A DNA stretch of 11,490 nt from JAVVXB01 sp036651815 (GTDB taxonomy: Bacteria > Bacillota > Clostridia > Christensenellales > CAG-138). Location of the stretch: contig JAVVXB010000040.1 of assembly GCA_036651815.1 (NCBI GenBank), positions 1 to 11,490 on the forward strand. Reading direction: 5' to 3'. The translations under genes and the position numbers were made by a program. This document shows, one piece after another, positions 6,743-11,490 of this stretch. The notes beneath the pieces were generated by a model. It made no database searches, was not told the DNA's origin, and saw nothing but the letters and a program-made list of their open reading frames with translations. Each line of letters opens with the position of its first letter. Position 1 is the first letter of the stretch.

Positions 6743-7987
6743 TCACTGGTTTTCAATAATCTCGTTTGTGGACTGGACAGCGGTATCCAGCGTCGCCTGT
6801 ACATCTGTCTTATCGCCCCAGTAGAGCATGGTAAACTCTGGAACAGCCTGTGAAGTGAATACTGGATAGCCAGAACTGGAGGGCGGTAGCACGAATTCAG
6901 AGCTGGAATTCTTCCACTCGTAGAACAGGTGGTTCTTGAACGACTCACTCTCCATCAAGCTATAGGATGAAGGCAAATGACCAGCCTGGCAGAAAATGAG
7001 GGCGTTCTCGCGAACATACTTCACAAACTCCATTGTGGCTGCAAGCCTCTCGGGGGTATCGTTGGCGATGGTCAGCGAGATACCGCCTAAGTCCGCCCAT
7101 ACACGCCTTTCATTCCCCAACAACTGCGGGAAGGGTACGACACCCCAATCCAGCACGGCCCGCACTTCGTCGTTGTCCAGCTGGCTGCGTTCCCACACTC
7201 CGTTGAAGTGGAACAGGCATTTGCCCGCAACAAACACAGGACGACCAGCTGTACCCTGCGGCACGGTGTACTGGCCCAGACGGCTATATTGGGTAACTGC
7301 CGCGACAGCCTCAGGCGTATTGAAGTTGGCAGTGATGTTGTCATCCTTAAAGATGCTTGCGCCACCCTGATAGAGTGCGCTATCAAACAGACGGGTGAAC
7401 ACAGCCAAATCTGCTCCCGATAGGCTCAGACCGTAATAGTCGCCACCTTGCTCCATGCATTTCTGCATCATCTCGACCATCTTATCGATGTTCATGTCGA
7501 TAACGTCTGCCTCTGTATAACCTATTTCAGCCAGCAGGGTCTTATTGTAGAACATGACCCAGGGATGCACCTCGATGGGCATGAGGTAGATCTCATTGTT
7601 AATTGTCACAGCGTCGAAGTAGTTAGGCGGGACGTCGCTCTTGTCGATGCCGCATTTCTCGATCAATTCATTCATACCAATAAGCAGGCCATTGCTGGCA
7701 TGCAGCGGCACATCTCCTACACCAAGGAAGCAGCAGTCGGGCATACCTGCATTCGCGCTGGTGGAGGCAATTAGCTTTGCCAGCATCTCATCCGACTTCA
7801 TGACGTTACTTTTGACAACAATGCCAGATGTGTTGGTGCTATTGAAGCTGGTGACAATTTCGTCCATATAGGCCGCATCGCCTCCGGTAAGGTAATTCCA
7901 GAACTCAATCTCAATTTCTGCGCTGGCTCCGAGCGCACAGGACAGTAGAAGAACCAGGGTTAGAACAAACGCCAAAGTCTTTTTCAT
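6743..7987 (-). CDS. Extracellular sugar-binding protein of CUT1 ABC transporter
   Basis: The 414-residue product is a family 1 (MalE-like) solute-binding protein. It begins with a signal peptide: MKK, a hydrophobic core at 4-16 and a Cys at 17 in LLLSC, then GASA at 20-23. Cleavage could be by lipoprotein signal peptidase before Cys17 or by signal peptidase I after Ala23; the Cys at the end of the core favours a lipid anchor in a Gram-positive cell. The mature part starts EIEIEFWNYLTGGD, a typical first beta-strand. The start at 7987 is supported by GGAGGG six bases upstream; the open frame extends 17 codons further without such a site. As the first gene after the operon promoter it captures the oligosaccharide outside the cell and delivers it to the two permeases. 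The ligand is inferred, from the two GH51 enzymes, to be an arabinofuranosyl oligosaccharide. Confidence 0.93.
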   Translation of the reverse strand: MKKTLAFVLTLVLLLSCALGASAEIEIEFWNYLTGGDAAYMDEIVTSFNSTNTSGIVVKSNVMKSDEMLAKLIASTSANAGMPDCCFLGVGDVPLHASNGLLIGMNELIEKCGIDKSDVPPNYFDAVTINNEIYLMPIEVHPWVMFYNKTLLAEIGYTEADVIDMNIDKMVEMMQKCMEQGGDYYGLSLSGADLAVFTRLFDSALYQGGASIFKDDNITANFNTPEAVAAVTQYSRLGQYTVPQGTAGRPVFVAGKCLFHFNGVWERSQLDNDEVRAVLDWGVVPFPQLLGNERRVWADLGGISLTIANDTPERLAATMEFVKYVRENALIFCQAGHLPSSYSLMESESFKNHLFYEWKNSSSEFVLPPSSSGYPVFTSQAVPEFTMLYWGDKTDVQATLDTAVQSTNEIIENQ

Positions 7988-8053
7988 GGGATGCCCTCCA
8001 TCTTTCGTCGTGTTGTCGTTCAGTTGCGTCAACACCACTCTCGCCCTCGAATG

Positions 8054-8070
8054 ATGTTAACGTTAATATG
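8054..8070. promoter_or_regulatory. Operator 1 (LacI-type or cre-like), over the operon start point
   Basis: ATGTTAACGTTAATATG contains the perfect palindrome TTAACGTTAA (8057-8066) with a central CG, and the outer AT/AT bases also match. It begins six bases beyond the -10 box of the operon promoter and therefore covers the expected transcription start, a classic repressor position. It shares 16 of 17 bases with the site at 9348-9364. It also fits the CcpA cre consensus with one mismatch, so the binding protein could be either the adjacent LacI-type regulator or CcpA. Confidence 0.75.
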
Positions 8071-8075
8071 GCCTA

Positions 8076-8103
8076 ATTATACATGGAATTATCGCGCTGT
8101 CAA
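8076..8103 (-). promoter_or_regulatory. Consensus sigma-A promoter of the transport/catabolic operon
   Basis: On the minus strand TTGACA (8098-8103) is followed by 16 bases and then TATAAT (8076-8081). Both hexamers are perfect matches to the vegetative sigma factor consensus. The predicted start is near 8069, giving a leader of about 80 bases before the binding-protein ATG. Such a strong promoter would need a repressor, in agreement with the operator placed directly on its start point. Confidence 0.87.
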
Positions 8104-8153
8104 GAGGGAACTCTAAATTTTTAGAATAATATTTTCCTTCTGTTTAGCCCTTG

Positions 8154-8182
8154 TTGCTTTTTAAAACGTTTTGCTGTATAAT
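8154..8182 (+). promoter_or_regulatory. Promoter of the LacI-family regulator gene
   Basis: TATAAT at 8177-8182 is a perfect -10 box. The hexamer 17 bases upstream, TTGCTT (8154-8159), is a weak -35 box matching three consensus bases. The predicted start near 8189 gives a leader of about 110 bases. A perfect 10-bp palindrome, AAAACGTTTT (8163-8172), lies within the spacer and could be a further protein-binding site. Confidence 0.65.
8163..8172. promoter_or_regulatory. CG-centred palindrome in the regulator promoter spacer
   Basis: AAAACGTTTT is a perfect 10-bp palindrome with the same AACGTT core as the three 17-bp sites, but without their flanking ATG/ATG bases. It lies between the -35 and -10 boxes of the regulator promoter, where binding would block RNA polymerase. 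It may be a weak or auxiliary operator, or chance in AT-rich DNA. Confidence 0.35.
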
Positions 8183-8284
8183 ATATTCTTGTGGATGTAT
8201 TGCCCCTGCACTATTCTATACACACGGCCTACACTTTTGTTTTACATACAAGCATCATTCGATTCCGCTTATTTATTTAAAAGG

Positions 8285-8301
8285 ATGTGAACGTTGAGAT
8301 G
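8285..8301. promoter_or_regulatory. Operator 3, across the start codon of the regulator gene
   Basis: ATGTGAACGTTGAGATG matches 15 of 17 bases of the site at 9348-9364 and 14 of 17 of the site at 8054-8070. It spans from the end of the Shine-Dalgarno sequence to the ATG of the LacI-family gene. Binding here could act as a transcription roadblock for autoregulation. Its centre is 231 bases from the centre of operator 1, close to 22 helical turns. Confidence 0.55.
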
Positions 8302-9303
8302 CACACGCCGTCTCGTAAAACTACATTAAAGGATATCGCAAAACACTTGGGGATTTCCGTCAACACCGTTTCCCGGGCTCTGCGCGGGCAGGATCACATT
8401 CTACCTAAAACCCGAGAGCTTATCTCCAAGACTGCCAATGAAATGGGCTATATACCCAATACTATCGCCAGCGCTATGCGCTCGGGATGCACGCGATATA
8501 TCGCGATTATTCTGGAGGATATTTCCAACCCATACTTTGGCATCATGGTCAAATATCTTGACCAGCGCATTCAGAAAAAGGGCTTTTGCTCTATTTTGTA
8601 TACGACGGACGGTCAACCTGAAAAAGAGGAATCAGCCATACAAGCTGCCATTGCAACTCACGTAGCAGGCGCGGTGGTCTTTCCAACCTCGCGTAATGCC
8701 AACGCACTGCGATTGTTTCAGCATAACAGCATACCTTTCGTGCTCATTGACCGATATTACGACGATGCTCCAGACATGAACTACATCATCAGCAACAACA
8801 TAAAAGGCGGATATCTTGCAACCAAGTATCTCATTGAAAAAGGGCATCGTGATATTTTGCTTTTCCGTGGTCCGTCCTATATCTCCAGTGCCATGGAGCG
8901 CTATCAGGGCTATGTACAGGCGTTAACGCAGTATAATATCCCCTTACAGGAACAACTGCTGATGCAATGCGGTGTGTGGAACATCTCCTCAAAGGAAGCT
9001 CTGGAAAAGGTGATACGAGAAGGGATTCATTTTACAGCTGTTGTTACCTTTTCGGATAAGCAGGCATGGATGGCACAAAAGTTTCTGGCGGAAATCGGCG
9101 GAGAAAGTTACAGCCATGTCGATATTGTTGGCTTTGATAATCTGCGCAACGAATTGTACTACTCTGCCGATTTGCCTAGCATCGATACTAATAAGGAATA
9201 CGTCGCAAAACGGACAATTCAGGTGCTATTTCAACATATTTATGATCCTGACAGCGAGTACGCACACGAAACCGTCGATGTTCGGCTTGTGCTGACCTGT
9301 TAA
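8299..9303 (+). CDS. LacI-family transcriptional regulator
   Basis: The 334-residue protein has an N-terminal helix-turn-helix at residues 9-30 (TLKDIAKHLGIS followed by VNTVSRALRG), a hinge helix around 53-63 and a C-terminal periplasmic-binding-protein-like domain starting with the strand RYIAIILED at about 66. That domain should bind the inducer sugar. The hinge has Met60 where most members have the minor-groove-inserting Leu. A GTG at 8287 would add four residues, but AAAAGGA at 8279-8285 is then too close. I chose the ATG at 8299, 13 bases after that site, which is a long spacing. It lies between the divergent operon and the second GH51 gene, and matching palindromes occur before all three units, so it probably represses the locus and itself until an arabinofuranosyl-derived sugar binds. 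Confidence 0.93.
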   Translation: MHTPSRKTTLKDIAKHLGISVNTVSRALRGQDHILPKTRELISKTANEMGYIPNTIASAMRSGCTRYIAIILEDISNPYFGIMVKYLDQRIQKKGFCSILYTTDGQPEKEESAIQAAIATHVAGAVVFPTSRNANALRLFQHNSIPFVLIDRYYDDAPDMNYIISNNIKGGYLATKYLIEKGHRDILLFRGPSYISSAMERYQGYVQALTQYNIPLQEQLLMQCGVWNISSKEALEKVIREGIHFTAVVTFSDKQAWMAQKFLAEIGGESYSHVDIVGFDNLRNELYYSADLPSIDTNKEYVAKRTIQVLFQHIYDPDSEYAHETVDVRLVLTC

Positions 9304-9312
9304 TCGGCATTC

Positions 9313-9336
9313 CTGCATGGTTCGCCCTCCATGCGG
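9313..9336 (+). repeat. Stem-loop between regulator and second GH51 gene
   Basis: GCATGG (9315-9320) pairs with CCATGC (9329-9334) around an 8-nt loop, and a wobble and one further pair extend it to 8 bp. It begins 10 bases after the regulator stop. No T-run follows, so it is not a canonical terminator. It could reduce read-through or shape processing between the two genes. Confidence 0.45.
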
Positions 9337-9347
9337 TTATCGCAATT

Positions 9348-9364
9348 ATGTGAACGTTAATATG
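9348..9364. promoter_or_regulatory. Operator 2, upstream of the second GH51 gene
   Basis: ATGTGAACGTTAATATG differs from operator 1 by a single base. It ends at the first base of the GAGGTGA Shine-Dalgarno sequence of the GH51 gene at 9375. I see only a weak candidate promoter before it (TTCGCC at 9321, AATTAT at 9344), so the gene may be read from the regulator promoter, with this site acting as a roadblock, or from its own weak promoter. Confidence 0.7.
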
Positions 9365-9374
9365 AGGTGATACC

Positions 9375-10877
9375 ATGCATTATACATTGGATCCCGAACG
9401 AGTATTTGCCGTTCGGGATAGGAAGATTTATGGTCAATTCTTGGAGCATTTTCATCGGCAGATTTATGACGGTATCTACGATCCGCAATCACCCCTCTCC
9501 GACAACGAAGGTTTTCGTACGGATGTCGTAGAGGCCTTGCGCGCCATCAGCGTGCCCATCATTCGCTGGCCAGGCGGTTGCTTCGTTTCCTCCTACGACT
9601 GGAAAAAAGCAGTTGGAGCGAACCGCACCCCCTCGTTCGACAAAGCCTGGCGGGTCGAAGAAAGCAATGAATTTGGCACAGATGAATTCATTGCCTATTG
9701 CCACAAGTTAAACTGCGAGCCGTATATCTGTACCAACGCGGGCACGGGCACCGAAGAGCAAATGAGTGATTGGATGGAATACTGCAATCTTGATCACGAG
9801 GGTGAATATGCGCGTATGCGTATTGCCAATGGTCATCGGGAGCCCCACAACGTTCGTTACTGGTCCATCGGCAACGAAAATTACGGCGGATGGGAAATTG
9901 GTGCAAAGGATGCCATTGCGTGGGGACGAAAAGTACTTGAAGCCAGCAAAATGCTCAAGCGAGTTTGCCCACAGGCGGAGCTTTCTGCTGCCGCGCTAGC
10001 TGACCCCGAATGGAACCTGCGACTGCTCACGATGGCTGGCGAACGGCTGAACTGGATTTCCATCCATGGTTACTGGGATCGGCTGGTGCAGGTGGACGAG
10101 CCTGCTGATTACGATGCGTGCATGGCTTATACGCCTGCCATTGAAGAACCCGTGCGCAAAGTGCGTGGCATGCTAATGGCGCTAGGCTTGGAAAAGCGCA
10201 TCTCGATCGCCTATGACGAGTGGAACCTGCGCGGCTGGCATCATCCCAACATTCACAGCGTCGCCCAAGGCCTTACTCCTGCTGATTACCTCGATCCACG
10301 TGACCGCAACGATTTCAATGCAACTTATACGATGGCGGACGCGATCTTTACCGCCTGTTTCCTCAACATGGTTCATCGCAATGCCGATGTGGTGCGTATG
10401 GCTAACTTTGCAGCTGCCGTCAATACACGTGGTTTGCTGTACACATACCCGCAGGGCATTGTGAAACGTAGCATGTACTATGTCTTTGAGCTATACACGC
10501 AATACCTGTATGATGAGGTGCTGGATTTTCATGCGGGCGAGACGCGCGTGATGACCGTTCGTTCCAAAGAGGGAGACAACGTTGTTGTTGCCCAGATTGA
10601 CTGCATTGCAACTCGTTCCTCTGTTTACGACGATGTTGGCATAGCATGCATCAACAAGCATGCAACAGATTCCATTACGCTGACTATAAAATGTCTGGCA
10701 GCATATCGCATACTTGAGGTGCGTGTTCTCGCAGGCGAAAATGTTGATGATTACAACGATATCGATCACGAGCCGATTCACATTGAACGTTGCGATTCTA
10801 TTGGCACTTATTCTGATGGTATACTAAAATTACAACTCCCTGCCCATTCGGTTTGCGTCGCAACATTACGAAAATAG
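9375..10877 (+). CDS. GH51 alpha-L-arabinofuranosidase (second copy)
   Basis: A 500-residue, full-length GH51 enzyme without a signal peptide, hence cytoplasmic. Family marks are KIYGQFLEHFHRQIYDGIYD at 17-36, IRWPGGCFVSSYDW at 63-76, the acid/base Glu168 in SIGNE and the nucleophile Glu282 in AYDEWN. The region after the nucleophile differs strongly from the operon copy: it has an insertion-like stretch around 286-312 (HHPNIHS to YLDPRD) and NTRGLLYTYPQG instead of NVIAPI. It therefore belongs to another GH51 subgroup and probably prefers another linkage or chain. The start ATG follows GAGGTGA by four bases, and operator 2 lies directly before that. It should work together with the operon GH51 in stripping arabinofuranosyl or related furanosyl groups from imported oligosaccharides. 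Its stop codon runs into a strong unassigned Shine-Dalgarno sequence (10876-10882). Confidence 0.92.
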   Translation: MHYTLDPERVFAVRDRKIYGQFLEHFHRQIYDGIYDPQSPLSDNEGFRTDVVEALRAISVPIIRWPGGCFVSSYDWKKAVGANRTPSFDKAWRVEESNEFGTDEFIAYCHKLNCEPYICTNAGTGTEEQMSDWMEYCNLDHEGEYARMRIANGHREPHNVRYWSIGNENYGGWEIGAKDAIAWGRKVLEASKMLKRVCPQAELSAAALADPEWNLRLLTMAGERLNWISIHGYWDRLVQVDEPADYDACMAYTPAIEEPVRKVRGMLMALGLEKRISIAYDEWNLRGWHHPNIHSVAQGLTPADYLDPRDRNDFNATYTMADAIFTACFLNMVHRNADVVRMANFAAAVNTRGLLYTYPQGIVKRSMYYVFELYTQYLYDEVLDFHAGETRVMTVRSKEGDNVVVAQIDCIATRSSVYDDVGIACINKHATDSITLTIKCLAAYRILEVRVLAGENVDDYNDIDHEPIHIERCDSIGTYSDGILKLQLPAHSVCVATLRK

Positions 10878-10882
10878 GAGGG
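10876..10882 (+). promoter_or_regulatory. Orphan Shine-Dalgarno sequence at the end of the second GH51 gene
   Basis: AGGAGGG overlaps the TAG stop of the GH51 gene, exactly where the next gene of an operon would have its ribosome binding site. The following starts are unsuitable: a TTG at 10884 is one base away, and an ATG at 10903 is 20 bases away and opens only 17 codons. The original downstream gene may have been lost. Confidence 0.4.
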
Positions 10883-10900
10883 TTTGACTCTAGAAAACTC

Positions 10901-11209
10901 TCATGAACTCAATCCCATTGTACCGCACAACCGTGGGGCTGCTTGGCGCGTCATAAAAGAAGTGAAGCTTAGCTTGACCGCTACTTCGCCTGTGCGCAGA
11001 TTAATGCCCTTGTGTAGCCATGTGATTTACTTGCCATTACGGGTGTACAAGGTATCAACGCCGTTCACCCGCTTCTTAACGCGCATGGAGGAAATCAGCA
11101 CATATGGATGGAATACAACAAAGTAAAAATGTGCTTTTGTCACCCTATGAATAATATTTAGTTTTGGTATCTCGTACACATGCGTTTCGCATGGGGCGCT
11201 CCCTCCGTA
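10901..11209 (-). pseudogene. Possible decayed gene or repeat-encoded frame (antisense)
   Basis: On the minus strand a single frame is open for 60 codons (11209-11030), broken by TAA at 11027-11029, and then open for 41 more codons to TGA at 10901-10903. It includes segments such as MRVKKRVNGVDTLYTRNGK before the stop and WLHKGINLRTGEVAVKLSF after it, which have a normal protein-like composition. An alternative frame over the last part reads FYDAPSSPTVVRYNGIEF and ends at a TAG just beyond, so a frameshift is also possible. I recognise no family. It could be a truncated remnant of a larger protein, a dispersed intergenic repeat, or chance. Confidence 0.25.
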
Positions 11210-11411
11210 TCACAACTTCACATGTTCATAGTGTTTCGTTCTGTATTCCCCTTAAAGGAGGCACCCTCATATACCCACACTCGTAGGGTTGCTCCCTCAC
11301 GAAATTGTCACCCCGCGCCGTTCCCCTGTAGTGTCACCATATATGGCAATGACATGATGCTGGGGTCAAAAGGCATTCTAATTGCGCCTATAAAATCCAA
11401 TATTTCGGGGT

Positions 11412-11459
11412 GGCGGTAAGGAAAGGGCGGAGGTGTCCGCCCACCCCTTCCTACCCGCC
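11412..11459. repeat. Long imperfect GC-rich hairpin, REP-like
   Basis: The inner stem GGGCGGA (11425-11431) pairs with TCCGCCC (11436-11442) around the loop GGTG. Flanking bases extend the pairing with small bulges out to GGCGG (11412-11416) and CCGCC (11455-11459). No T-run follows on either strand. In form it resembles the hairpin at 248-267 on the other side of the locus, which suggests a shared class of short palindromic elements. Confidence 0.5.
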
Positions 11460-11490
11460 ATCATCCATTCATATCCTGAAATACCCTCTT

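Larger units (their letters stand above)
10878..11490. other. Intergenic region, no intact gene
   Basis: About 600 bases with no convincing intact gene or intrinsic terminator. A rightward frame from a TTG at 10884 to 11126 is unrecognisable and badly spaced from its only possible ribosome binding site. On the minus strand there is a frame with one internal stop (10901-11209), listed separately. Small palindromes lie at 11179-11193 (CATGCG, TTT loop, CGCATG) and 11337-11346 (CCATATATGG). A long GC-rich hairpin is at 11412-11459. Confidence 0.6.

Noticed and set aside
6679..6948. 90-codon upstream extension of the MalF-type permease
   Set aside because: It overlaps the binding-protein gene on the same strand in another frame, has no membrane-protein character, and a GTG at 6678 with a strong ribosome binding site gives the normal family length.
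9313..9336. Terminator between the regulator and the second GH51 gene
   Set aside because: The stem is short with no U-tract, so I list it only as a stem-loop.
10884..11126. Rightward 80-codon frame starting with TTG
   Set aside because: The Shine-Dalgarno is one base from the TTG, the product is unrecognisable, and the minus strand of the same region looks more protein-like.
11401..11459. Terminator for the second GH51 gene
   Set aside because: It lies more than 500 bases downstream and lacks a T-run on either strand.
1..11490. CRISPR array, tRNA, rRNA, insertion sequence or prophage genes
   Set aside because: No regularly spaced repeats, no cloverleaf-like sequence, and no transposase, integrase or phage-like frame was seen.

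Overview
The window is about 11.5 kb of a mid-GC bacterial chromosome. It most likely comes from a gut-type Clostridia (Bacillota) species. The reasons are strong AGGAGG-type ribosome binding sites before nearly every gene, tight co-directional gene spacing, a consensus sigma-A promoter, a Gram-positive CUT1 sugar ABC transporter encoded without its own ATPase, and a classical hairpin-plus-U-tract terminator. I cannot name a species.

Layout. Positions 1-41 hold the last codons of a rightward gene, possibly an FAD-linked oxidase. Positions 42-565 carry no gene I can support: a G-rich tract, two hairpins and a leftward Rho-independent terminator (about 331-366). From 7987 down to 566 runs a seven-gene leftward operon. 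In transcription order it encodes a sugar-binding protein, two ABC permeases, a GH51 alpha-L-arabinofuranosidase, a zinc-dependent medium-chain dehydrogenase, and the N- and C-terminal halves of a split transketolase. Divergently, from 8299 rightward, lie a LacI-family regulator and a second, different GH51 enzyme (9375-10877). Positions 10878-11490 hold no intact gene. They contain an orphan Shine-Dalgarno sequence, an antisense reading frame with one internal stop that may be a decayed gene or part of a dispersed repeat, and a long imperfect GC-rich hairpin.

How the parts work together (inference from families and order). The operon imports short arabinofuranosyl oligosaccharides through a binding protein and two permeases, with energy from an ATPase encoded elsewhere. 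The two cytoplasmic GH51 enzymes then remove arabinofuranosyl (or related furanosyl) residues. The dehydrogenase and split transketolase suggest that the sugar, or an oxidised, reduced or phosphorylated derivative, enters a pentose-phosphate type route. No arabinose isomerase, kinase or epimerase is present in the window.

Control. A 17-bp sequence, ATGTKAACGTTRAKATG, occurs three times: at the start point of the consensus operon promoter, across the start codon of the LacI gene, and just upstream of the second GH51 gene. This is the most informative regulatory signal in the window. It is best explained as the operator of the local LacI-type repressor, although it also resembles CcpA cre sites. 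No wholly new system is evident. The least ordinary aspects are this operator set, the joining of a split transketolase and an alcohol dehydrogenase to a furanosidase locus, and the unexplained right flank.
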